A stretch of 64,000 bases of DNA, taken from NCBI GenBank assembly GCA_012970285.1, contig JIBW01000007.1, forward strand, positions 372,001 to 436,000, in the 5' to 3' direction. Made by a program: the position numbers and the translations under genes. This DNA comes from Bacillaceae bacterium JMAK1 (lineage in GTDB: Bacteria; Bacillota; Bacilli; Bacillales; Marinococcaceae). Shown in pieces: positions 52,483-60,298 of this stretch (position 1 is the stretch's first letter; each line of letters begins with the position of its first letter). The notes beneath the pieces are model-generated. The model made no database searches. It was given only the letters and a program-made list of their open reading frames with translations, and was not told the DNA's origin.

Positions 52483-54898
52483 CATCCGTTTATATACGAA
52501 AGCATTAGGGCCGGCACTAAAAAACCAAATTGACCAGGCGACTTCAATATGTATTCTAACGTCATTTGTAATGAACTCAGGTGTGGCTTATTTAGCTAAG
52601 TCACTAGAAAAAGCGGCTCGTCAAGGCGTTGACATTAAAGTCTGTACGGGTGATTACCTATATATTACACAACCGGATGCGCTTGAACAATTGTTAGCGA
52701 TTCATCCGAATATTGAAGTTAGAATGTGGCAAAGTCATGGGAAGTCGTTCCACCCTAAAGCCTATTTAGTCGAAAGTTCCAATCAAAAGCGTAGCTTTAT
52801 TGGTTCATCAAATCTTTCTTACTCGGCATTACATACAGGTGTTGAATGGAATGTTGAAGTGAGTGGACACGAAGCGTTTTATGATGAGGTACTGGATCAG
52901 TTCGTTAAAACATTTTATTCCGAAGCAACAATTCCTTTAAATCATGAAACGCTTAAAGCGTATCGCAATCGCTATGAACGTCAGAGAATGAATCAACCTA
53001 GTATTTCTCATTTGTTTACTGAGGGTGAAGAAATGGACCTTATGTTGCCGGATGAAGAGCCGGTAACAGAGAGTGTGTTGACGATCTCTGAGTCTACATC
53101 TACGTATGAAATCGATCTAAAACCAAGGTTTGCACAGGTAGAAGCGTTAGATCAATTAGAACGTACGGTAGAAGAGGAATATTCAAAAGCGCTGGTAGTT
53201 ATGGCAACGGGACTTGGAAAAACGTATTTAGCGGCGTTTTTTGCGAAACGATACAAACGTATTCTTTTTATTGCACATTTAGAAGAGATTCTCCATCAAG
53301 CTGAACGTTCGTTTCAAAAAGTTCAGCCTAATAAAACGACAGGAATCTATAATGGAAAACATAAAGAATTTGATGTAGATTATTGCTTCGCTTCAATCTA
53401 TACGCTAAGCATGGATCAGCATTTGAAAGTTTTTGATCCTTATGATTTTGACTTAATTATTGTGGACGAGTTTCATCACGCAGCTGCCAATACATATCAG
53501 AAAGTTTTGGATTATTTTAAACCTAATTTTTTATTAGGAATTACTGCAACGCCAGATCGTAATGACAACAAAGATGTTTTTGCACTTTGTGATGGTAATG
53601 TTGCTTTTCGTCTTGATTTTTTAGAAGCAATTCAAAGGGAGTGGCTAGCTCCTTTTCATTATTATGGCGTTTACGATGATACAGACTACAATCAAATTAC
53701 GTGGCTTGGTAATCGCTATGCTGAAGATGAGCTGCTTGTTACTCAGCTTCATGAACAAAAGGCTCGTTCGATTTATGATGCTTGGCAACGACATAAGCAG
53801 ACAAAAACGGTTGTTTTTTGTTCCTCGATTCGTCAAGCGAACTTTTTATGCTCATTTTTCAAAAATCAAGGTGTCGTTGCTGTATGCTTACACTCCAATT
53901 CTAAAGATAACCGGAATGATGTAATCGCTTCATTTACAGAGGGCGTTATTGAGGTGATCTTCACAGTTAATCTTTTTAACGAAGGTGTGGATATCCCTGC
54001 AATTGACACATTGTTGTTCGTCCGTCCTACGGAGTCTTTAACTGTTTTTACACAACAGCTTGGTCGTGGGTTGAGACTCAGCAAAGGAAAAAGTCATTGT
54101 GTCATTATTGATCTCATTGGTAATTATCGTAATGCAGATGTTAAGCTACATGTGTTCCGTCAAGGTAGTGAGAAACAAAAAAACAATCATACAAACTCTC
54201 AGTTACCCGATCAATGTAACCTTAATTTAGACACGAAAGTCATCTCGTTATTAGATGAGATGAAACGAAAAAAACAACCTCGAAAAGAGCTGTTGAAACG
54301 TGATTTCGTTGCAGTTCAACAAGAGTTAGGTAGGCGCCCTACTTATGTGGATCTTCATTTGTTAGGCGATATAAATTCGTCTTCGTATCGACAAGAATAC
54401 GGCTCTTATGTCCATTTTTTACGTTCCAATGATGAATTAAACTTTGAAGAAACGAATATCGTCGATACGTATACTGATTGGATTAAGGAAGTCGAGAAGA
54501 CGAGTATGGCAAGAAGTTATAAAATGGTTGTGTTATTATCTATGCTTCAAAGAGGGGAGGAAACGTGGACAGATCCTATAACCAGTTATGAGAGTGCAAA
54601 GACGTTTAGCGCGTTTTATTTAGAAAAAGAATATCGCTTCCGAGAATTCTCAACTGACAAAACGAAGAGCAATCATTGGATCTATGATCGTGCTAAAACA
54701 GCTAAAAAAATCGAAGAAATGCCGATGACAAAGTGGAGTGGAAGTGCAAATGGATTACTCTCCTTTGCTGAGGGAACATTGCGTTTGGGTTTTGATGTGC
54801 CTATTGAAGATCGAGCTTATTTATATTCGATAACCAAAGAGATTTGTGACTATCGCTTGCATTGGTATTTTGAGCGTAAAGGATATAGCAAGAGATAA
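52475..54898 (+). CDS. HKD (PLD-like) nuclease fused to a superfamily II helicase
   Basis: 807 residues. N-terminal phospholipase-D-like domain (about 1-150) with FHPKAYL and IGSSNLSYSAL, the His-x-Lys and GSxN parts of an HKD motif. A DEAD/DEAH helicase follows: MATGLGKTYLA, IIVDEFHHA, GITATPDR, NEGVDIPAI and QQLGRGLRLS. The C-terminal 250 residues resemble DUF3427. Similar fusions are found in DNA repair and in mobile or defence gene sets; the role is unknown. ATG 52475 follows AGAGG. The 8-bp overlap with a MazG-like gene links nucleotide clean-up and nucleic-acid processing. Confidence 0.82.
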   Translation: MTNIRLYTKALGPALKNQIDQATSICILTSFVMNSGVAYLAKSLEKAARQGVDIKVCTGDYLYITQPDALEQLLAIHPNIEVRMWQSHGKSFHPKAYLVESSNQKRSFIGSSNLSYSALHTGVEWNVEVSGHEAFYDEVLDQFVKTFYSEATIPLNHETLKAYRNRYERQRMNQPSISHLFTEGEEMDLMLPDEEPVTESVLTISESTSTYEIDLKPRFAQVEALDQLERTVEEEYSKALVVMATGLGKTYLAAFFAKRYKRILFIAHLEEILHQAERSFQKVQPNKTTGIYNGKHKEFDVDYCFASIYTLSMDQHLKVFDPYDFDLIIVDEFHHAAANTYQKVLDYFKPNFLLGITATPDRNDNKDVFALCDGNVAFRLDFLEAIQREWLAPFHYYGVYDDTDYNQITWLGNRYAEDELLVTQLHEQKARSIYDAWQRHKQTKTVVFCSSIRQANFLCSFFKNQGVVAVCLHSNSKDNRNDVIASFTEGVIEVIFTVNLFNEGVDIPAIDTLLFVRPTESLTVFTQQLGRGLRLSKGKSHCVIIDLIGNYRNADVKLHVFRQGSEKQKNNHTNSQLPDQCNLNLDTKVISLLDEMKRKKQPRKELLKRDFVAVQQELGRRPTYVDLHLLGDINSSSYRQEYGSYVHFLRSNDELNFEETNIVDTYTDWIKEVEKTSMARSYKMVVLLSMLQRGEETWTDPITSYESAKTFSAFYLEKEYRFREFSTDKTKSNHWIYDRAKTAKKIEEMPMTKWSGSANGLLSFAEGTLRLGFDVPIEDRAYLYSITKEICDYRLHWYFERKGYSKR

Positions 54899-54934
54899 CA
54901 TAATCAAAGAACGTATAAAAGGTAAATAATACTG

Positions 54935-54966
54935 AAGACATCGCTAGTTAATAGCGATGTCTTTTT
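54935..54966 (+). terminator. Terminator of the MazG-helicase operon
   Basis: AAGACATCGCTA (54935-54946) pairs with TAGCGATGTCTT (54952-54963), followed by a T-run. Confidence 0.9.
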
Positions 54967-55128
54967 TGTAATATGGTTGATTCTTGATTCTTTTAGGATA
55001 GATAAACATACTTTTTAAATCCGTAGGAAAAAGGTTTTGATATTTAGCTTGGTTTCTGGCATTTTTAATTCCGACCGTTAATATACTCAGTGAGTAAAGT
55101 CTAGTATTTACATTGGGGAGGCGTTGGA

Positions 55129-55725
55129 GTGTCAAAGAAATTGTGGCTTAGCTTGGTGGGTATCGGTGTGATATCAAGTGGATTTATCGTGTCAGATGTA
55201 GCAGCAGAGGGGAGGGAGGGTACAACTGAAGTTCAAGTAAATTTTGTACGTGATGGGGACCCAGGAGATCCTGATGGAGCGCTTCGCTTTGAACAAGTAA
55301 TAGAGGATTTTAGCTTCGGTGAGCAGTCCATTTCTTCATCTTCTCAAACATATACGGTAACAGATGGTATTGAACGTTTCGTAGAAGTAACAGATAACCG
55401 AGGAACTGGTGCAGGATGGGACGTGCAAGTACGTGCTCCGCAGTTAGCTTCAGAAAATGCTGAATTAACAGGTGCTGAGCTTTTACTAACGCCTTCATCA
55501 ATTTCTTCTGACGCATCAAACGTCTCTAACCCTCCTTCACTTTCTGGAACGATTAGGGTGACTGATGCTGCACAATCAATCATTGATGCAGGAGTAAATG
55601 AAGGATTAGGAACTTGGGAAACGAGCTTCTTACCTACAAACCTTGAGCTTGTTGTGCCACCAGGAACGGCTCGAGTGGATGACTATTCGACAACGATTAC
55701 ATGGATGCTGTTGAGTACACCTTAA
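55129..55725 (+). CDS. WxL-domain cell-surface protein
   Basis: 198 residues. A signal peptide (about 1-26, cleaved near VAAEG) is followed by a compact WxL domain. The first motif is in GTGAGWDVQVRAPQL and the second at the end in TTITWMLLSTP, with the typical LTGAELLLTPSSI between. WxL domains attach non-covalently to peptidoglycan. GTG start, with GGGGAGG seven bases upstream. First gene of a WxL locus with a DUF916/DUF3324 protein and a large WxL protein. Confidence 0.85.
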   Translation: MSKKLWLSLVGIGVISSGFIVSDVAAEGREGTTEVQVNFVRDGDPGDPDGALRFEQVIEDFSFGEQSISSSSQTYTVTDGIERFVEVTDNRGTGAGWDVQVRAPQLASENAELTGAELLLTPSSISSDASNVSNPPSLSGTIRVTDAAQSIIDAGVNEGLGTWETSFLPTNLELVVPPGTARVDDYSTTITWMLLSTP

Positions 55726-55729
55726 CGAT

Positions 55730-55749
55730 AGGGCTGCACGTGCAGCCCT
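55730..55749 (+). terminator. Palindromic hairpin after the first WxL gene
   Basis: AGGGCTGCACGTGCAGCCCT is a perfect 20-bp palindrome followed only by TATTAT. It may attenuate rather than stop transcription into the next two genes. Confidence 0.5.
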
Positions 55750-55792
55750 TATTATAACGATGAATAATGATGAATAGTGTGAGGTGTATGAA

Positions 55793-56749
55793 TTGAAGTA
55801 TTGGTATGCTGTGATCGTTAGTATGCTCATGTTCGTGGTTTATTCTGAAACGATGTATGCAAATGAGCCATCATTTACTGTTACGCCACTGTTTCCTGAT
55901 GAACAGATTGATGGAAACGAATCTTATTATGAATTACAACTAGATCCTAGTGAGTCAACGGAGTTAGAGCTTGTTCTTCACAATCTTAGTTCAAATGAAG
56001 TTACAGTGAACGCTTCACTGTTTCCTGCAGTTACAAATGAGCACTTTGTCATTGATTATATTGAGACGGAAGCTGAAATTGTTGATCTAGTCGATGTAGA
56101 GCCAAGTGTTACCCTTGGTCCTCAAGAAGTGAAGACGGTCGACGTGACCGTTCAATCTCCGAATGACGCTTTTGATGGGATTTTACTTGGAGGTTTGTAT
56201 TTCGAAGAGGATTATGATGAAAAGACGAACAGTGGCATTTCTAATGAATACGCGTATCTCATAGGTTTGCAACTGACGAATGATCATGAGCAACATAAAG
56301 CGATTGAACCAGAATTAAGTTTTATTGATGTCGAACCAATCACGTTTGAAAACCGACCGCTTATTAACGTTTCATTTCAGAATGATGAACCGATTATTAT
56401 AGATGAATTAACCGTTGTAACTGAGGTTTTTACAGAAGATGGGGAAATCGTTGAGTCAAATGAAAGAGAAGATGGTCGAATGGCACCGAGTTCAGCGGTA
56501 ACGTATGGGGTAGCATTGTCTGAAGTTTTAGATCCAGGTACGTACATTGCAAAAGTTACAGCGACAACGAACGCTAATGAATGGGTATGGGAAGAGGAAT
56601 TTACGATTGAAGAGGAAGATTTTGCTGAAGCAGAAATGATTGAAGAAGAATCAGCTGACACCTTCCCTTATTGGATGGTAATAATCGTGGTAATCGCGAT
56701 CCTTTTCGTTCCAATTGCATTCTTGTTAGGTCGACGTGGTCGTTCATGA
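55793..56749 (+). CDS. DUF916/DUF3324 WxL-interacting membrane-anchored protein
   Basis: 318 residues. Signal peptide (about 1-23), then the DUF916-type domain (SFTVTPLFPDEQIDG to LLGGLYFEED) and a DUF3324-type domain (VEPITFENRPLINVSFQN). A C-terminal helix TFPYWMVIIVVIAILFVPIA and a basic tail anchor it in the membrane. Such proteins partner WxL proteins at the cell surface. TTG 55793 is preferred, six bases after GAGGTG; GTG 55784 overlaps the ribosome site. The end overlaps the next gene as ATGA. Confidence 0.82.
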   Translation: MKYWYAVIVSMLMFVVYSETMYANEPSFTVTPLFPDEQIDGNESYYELQLDPSESTELELVLHNLSSNEVTVNASLFPAVTNEHFVIDYIETEAEIVDLVDVEPSVTLGPQEVKTVDVTVQSPNDAFDGILLGGLYFEEDYDEKTNSGISNEYAYLIGLQLTNDHEQHKAIEPELSFIDVEPITFENRPLINVSFQNDEPIIIDELTVVTEVFTEDGEIVESNEREDGRMAPSSAVTYGVALSEVLDPGTYIAKVTATTNANEWVWEEEFTIEEEDFAEAEMIEEESADTFPYWMVIIVVIAILFVPIAFLLGRRGRS

Positions 56750-58377
56750 AAGTGTTTATTCAAGCTTTAAGTTTTATTGTATTGTTGTCAATTCAACCCT
56801 ATGTAGAAGGAACTGATATCGAAGATTGTGAAGTCGATGAGGACTACGTTTGTGAAGAACTTGATGAAGAAGAGGAACTCGAAGAGATTGAAGAAGAGAT
56901 TGAAGAAGACGAAGAAAACGAAGAATATGAAGATGTAGCAGATGAAAGTGCTGAAACATTACCGCCTGAGAATAGTGAGCATGATGAAGGTGAAGAGTCA
57001 AATGATCGCAATGACAATGCAGAAGAGAGCAATGAAACAGAAGATGAGGCACCATCTGAAGAAGAGAGCGAACAAGAAGAGAGTGCACTTGAAGAGAACG
57101 ACAAATTACCAGAACAACGAGAAGTCGTAGAGGAAGAAGTTATATACGAAACAATGAGTGTGAGAAACTCTTCCCTTTCGACGACGCACACACCGATTGG
57201 AGAGAGTCCTTTTTCAGCAGGAACCTTACGTTTAGAAACGAGGAACACGGCTTATTTTTATGGGATACTCAATTTGGTAGCGAGTAATGAATTTAAAATA
57301 GACATCCAATTGCCAGCTGAGATTCCAGTTGAACAATTTGCGCAATCAATAACAAGTGCTAGCATTCAAATGGGATCAAGGTCTCGTCAGGTTAGCAAAA
57401 ATGATTTTATTATCGTACAAGATCAAAATAAGATAACGCTCAATACACAGTATAGCTCGAACATTTTTGAATGGCTTTTGAATATTATTGGGCTTTTCGG
57501 TAGAGACCGGGAAGTAACGTTAAGGATCGATGCAGACCTTAGAGCGTTGAACTTTGAAGATGGTATGTTGCCGCCCCATCCAAATAAAGCACTGCCATTC
57601 TCAAGTACATTTACGTTAGACCGCGGTGGAGCTCCTGGAGTTGCACATCGAACACTTCAAACTTGGAATTCTGAAGTTGTGTTTCATGATGATGATGACA
57701 ATTCATTACCAGTTGAAAATGGTCTGCCGGTAATTGAACTACCGTTTAATAATGGAGGCAATGCATTCCAATTTCTTGATTATGTTTCCGTGCGGAATGT
57801 GTTTACTGGTGAGATGAGTGACAACGCTCAATTTATAGCTACACGTAATGATGTTGTGGAGCAAAATCATCTACAAAAGCCAGGCGATTATGTGTTAAAA
57901 GTAGGGGGTACGGACCAAAGTGGGACATCTTTACGTGTAAAAGAAGCAATCGTGCGTGTGAAACCGGGAAATGTCTATTTTGAACATGTACCTCGTGCAT
58001 TCAACTTTGTGGACGTTCCTGTAAACGACCAATCGGCCATTCACACCCGTCAAGAAGAACACTCTCATTTAAAAGTCGTTGATGAATCTGGTGAAGTTAC
58101 ACCTACTTGGAGCGTCCATGCGGCACTCGAAAGGCCACTCACATCAACTGCTCATTCAGAAGTTGTCCTACCAGAAGCGATTGTGTTCGTTAATGAGAAC
58201 AAAGAGAAAACGGTCTTGTCGAGCAGCTCTATACTGGTATACAGACCAAATCATGATGGGATCGAGCATCCGATTCAATGGAATGACGACGTAGGCGTGC
58301 TTTTACAAACAGCGCCTTATCAAAGAGTCGGGCAATTTGAAGGATCTGTTCGTTGGACTTTAGTAAATGCGCCTTAA
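56746..58377 (+). CDS. Large WxL-domain surface protein with acidic linker
   Basis: 543 residues. Signal peptide (about 1-22), then about 110 residues dominated by Glu and Asp. A beta-rich region follows, and the last 150 or so residues form a WxL domain with TPTWSVHAAL and the terminal SVRWTLVNAP. A weakly charged middle part may bind ligands or other surface proteins. Its ATG overlaps the upstream stop by 4 bp. It probably forms a cell-wall complex with the DUF916/DUF3324 protein. Confidence 0.8.
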   Translation: MKVFIQALSFIVLLSIQPYVEGTDIEDCEVDEDYVCEELDEEEELEEIEEEIEEDEENEEYEDVADESAETLPPENSEHDEGEESNDRNDNAEESNETEDEAPSEEESEQEESALEENDKLPEQREVVEEEVIYETMSVRNSSLSTTHTPIGESPFSAGTLRLETRNTAYFYGILNLVASNEFKIDIQLPAEIPVEQFAQSITSASIQMGSRSRQVSKNDFIIVQDQNKITLNTQYSSNIFEWLLNIIGLFGRDREVTLRIDADLRALNFEDGMLPPHPNKALPFSSTFTLDRGGAPGVAHRTLQTWNSEVVFHDDDDNSLPVENGLPVIELPFNNGGNAFQFLDYVSVRNVFTGEMSDNAQFIATRNDVVEQNHLQKPGDYVLKVGGTDQSGTSLRVKEAIVRVKPGNVYFEHVPRAFNFVDVPVNDQSAIHTRQEEHSHLKVVDESGEVTPTWSVHAALERPLTSTAHSEVVLPEAIVFVNENKEKTVLSSSSILVYRPNHDGIEHPIQWNDDVGVLLQTAPYQRVGQFEGSVRWTLVNAP

Positions 58378-58466
58378 CGATACGACTTACATAGGCCTAT
58401 TCAATGTAAGTCGTGGAGAGGTTCATAACAGACGATCAATGACTTACAATGTATATATTCAAGAAT

Positions 58467-58520
58467 AAAAACTACGAAAAAGGTTGTGCTAAAACGACCA
58501 ATTTCGTAGTTTTTTTGCTC
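58467..58520 (+). terminator. Terminator of the WxL locus
   Basis: AAAACTACGAAA (58467-58478) pairs with TTTCGTAGTTTT (58502-58513), with an inner GGTTGT/ACGACC stem, followed by a T-tract. Confidence 0.75.
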
Positions 58521-58814
58521 TTTGTGACTACAGGACTTATGAATGATCTTCTCGTTATTTGGTCACTAAGGTGTATAAACGTTAATGTATCAATGGTTGT
58601 GAAAATGAAAATGGTTTCATTGTTAATATCGAAAGCATAGCCTCAGTTTTAATGGGAATATATGGTTATTGATACCTACTATAGTAAGTACATAGAAATG
58701 GATAAGATTCAACAAACCTAGGTTCTTATACTCGTTTTTCTTGAATTTTCATGTGATGTTGTAAATGAGCATCGATCGTTGACTATTCGGATTAACAACA
58801 CAATGTTAAGATTT

Positions 58815-58855
58815 TTGTAAAAAGAAAGAACATTTTGTATTAATATGATTATTTT
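58815..58855 (+). promoter_or_regulatory. Putative matrix-operon promoter with SinR-like heptamer
   Basis: TTGTAA, 17 bp, then TATTAA gives a weak promoter. AAAGAAC (58825-58831), the complement of the SinR heptamer GTTCTYT, lies between the two elements. One heptamer can occur by chance; its position before tapA/sipW/tasA-like genes makes it worth noting. Confidence 0.3.
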
Positions 58856-58876
58856 TTGTATTTCAGGAGTGAGCAG

Positions 58877-59050
58877 ATGAAAAGGATCATGTTTCTCGTC
58901 TACATAGGTTTTAGCTACTTCCTATTTCTGTTTATCGCACTAGGTTCAACGCCTACAGAAGCGATGTTTATCGATCTTGAGCACGTAAATGGAACCGTCA
59001 CAATCGAAAATAGGAGTGAAAACGATGAAGAAAGTAACCTCGATTCTTAG
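58877..59050 (+). CDS. 57-residue TapA-like matrix accessory protein
   Basis: 57 residues with a signal/anchor helix (about 5-27). Then EAMFIDLEHVNGTVTIEN aligns in pattern with the segment just after the TapA signal (AAFHDIE in B. subtilis). The rest of TapA, about 200 residues, is absent. AGGAGTGAG precedes ATG 58877. It overlaps sipW by 26 bp, and tasA follows, the tapA-sipW-tasA order. In B. subtilis TapA helps start TasA fibres and is a SipW substrate. The match is short, so the name is tentative. Confidence 0.5.
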   Translation: MKRIMFLVYIGFSYFLFLFIALGSTPTEAMFIDLEHVNGTVTIENRSENDEESNLDS

Positions 59051-59597
59051 TGGAACGTTAACCACCTTGCTCACGATCATCTTACTCGTCACTGTTGCTG
59101 CGGTCGTAACGACCCAAGTCTCTGATGGTGAACCGAGTCTATTCGGATATCAAATAAAAACCGTATTGTCAGGTTCAATGGAGCCAGGAATTGATACAGG
59201 TTCCGTCATTCTCGTTCGGGCGGTAGATGAACCAAGAACCTACCAAGTTGGCGATGTTGTGACATTTCAAACGTATGAAGGCCCGCTCGTCACTCACCGT
59301 ATTCACGAAGTCGTTGACGGTGGTCAAAGTTATATAACAAAAGGGGACAACAACCCTCTTCCTGACACGCAGGTACTCGAACCATCGATGATTGTCGGTG
59401 AATATATCGGAATTACAATTCCGTATTTAGGACATGTGTTTTCATTTATTTCATCAGATGTTGGAGTGATTATGTTATTCATAATACCAGGTGTAATACT
59501 CGTTCTTTACTCGATGTTTACCATTGTACAAGCATTTCGGGAAGTTGATCGATTGAGTAAAGAACAACAAACGGTGTCATCGTCCCAACAAGAATAG
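59025..59597 (+). CDS. sipW: Signal peptidase I SipW (ER/archaeal type)
   Basis: 190 residues. An N-terminal membrane helix (about 10-32), the catalytic Ser in VLSGSMEPGIDTGS, and a His instead of Lys as general base (GPLVTHRIHEV). TKGDNNPLPD and a second membrane helix follow (about 145-168). SipW processes TasA and TapA for export. AGGAGTG precedes ATG 59025, inside the end of the 57-residue gene. tasA follows by 45 bp. Confidence 0.93.
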   Translation: MKKVTSILSGTLTTLLTIILLVTVAAVVTTQVSDGEPSLFGYQIKTVLSGSMEPGIDTGSVILVRAVDEPRTYQVGDVVTFQTYEGPLVTHRIHEVVDGGQSYITKGDNNPLPDTQVLEPSMIVGEYIGITIPYLGHVFSFISSDVGVIMLFIIPGVILVLYSMFTIVQAFREVDRLSKEQQTVSSSQQE

Positions 59598-59642
59598 TCG
59601 TTGGGCGTTGCATAATATAAACTCACTTTAGGAGGAATGGTC

Positions 59643-60233
59643 ATGAGCAACAACAATGTAAAAAAGCAACTTGGGTTAGGTGTTGCAACAGCAGCACTCG
59701 GACTAACGTTAATTGGAGGAGGTACATATGCCTACTTTAGCGACAGCGTGACGACGAACAACACGTTTGCAGCAGGTACGTTAGATTTAAGTGCAAGTCC
59801 AAACCAGATTATTGAAGTAGATAACATCAAGCCTGGCGACTCCTTTATTGAAGATTTTGAGCTTGTGAATGATGGTAGTTTAGACATCGGTTCTGTGACA
59901 ATTGATACAAATTATCGTGTAATCGATGTGAAAGGTGACAATTCCGATGATTTCGGAGATTTCATAGAAGTTGAATTTCTCTACAATGTGAATAATTTTG
60001 ATGAAGTCATCTATGAAACAACATTAAGTGAGCTTCAAGAGATGTCACCAGAAGCTGTCAACCAAAACATATTCTATCCTGAACTTGGAGATCGTGGATT
60101 GCCAGTTGGCGAAAGTCATGACCTCGTCGTGCAGTTTAACTTTTTAGGTGATGTGGACGCTGATTTGAACCAATTCCAAGGGGACTCTCTGCAACTTGAT
60201 TGGACGTTCATCGCAACACAAGATATAGAATAA
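59643..60233 (+). CDS. tasA: TasA/CalY (camelysin) family biofilm matrix protein
   Basis: 196 residues. The signal LGLGVATAALGLTLIGGGTYAYFSD has the typical SipW cleavage region, followed by NNTFAAGTLDLSAS and NIKPGDSF, hallmarks of TasA/CalY. The family forms extracellular fibres in the biofilm matrix. AGGAGG is seven bases before ATG 59643; the ATG at 59637 is too close. There is no clear terminator before the peptidase gene, so some read-through is likely. Confidence 0.92.
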   Translation: MSNNNVKKQLGLGVATAALGLTLIGGGTYAYFSDSVTTNNTFAAGTLDLSASPNQIIEVDNIKPGDSFIEDFELVNDGSLDIGSVTIDTNYRVIDVKGDNSDDFGDFIEVEFLYNVNNFDEVIYETTLSELQEMSPEAVNQNIFYPELGDRGLPVGESHDLVVQFNFLGDVDADLNQFQGDSLQLDWTFIATQDIE

Positions 60234-60298
60234 TGAAAATTTAGTGTAATCTTATTCTTTTTAATAATTAAAATAAAACAATCTATCAGGAGGTTTTT

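Larger units (their letters stand above)
58378..58876 (+). other. 499-bp gene-free region before the matrix operon
   Basis: It holds a hairpin, ACGACTTACAT/ATGTAAGTCGT (58382-58414), without a T-run. Next come a T-tailed terminator (58467-58520) and an AT-rich stretch in which I see no gene. The tapA-like promoter region lies at the end. A 63-codon frame at 58449 lacks a ribosome site and overlaps the terminator. Confidence 0.7.

Noticed and set aside
58449-58640. 63-codon frame after the WxL locus
   Set aside because: No ribosome site, and it runs through a terminator hairpin.
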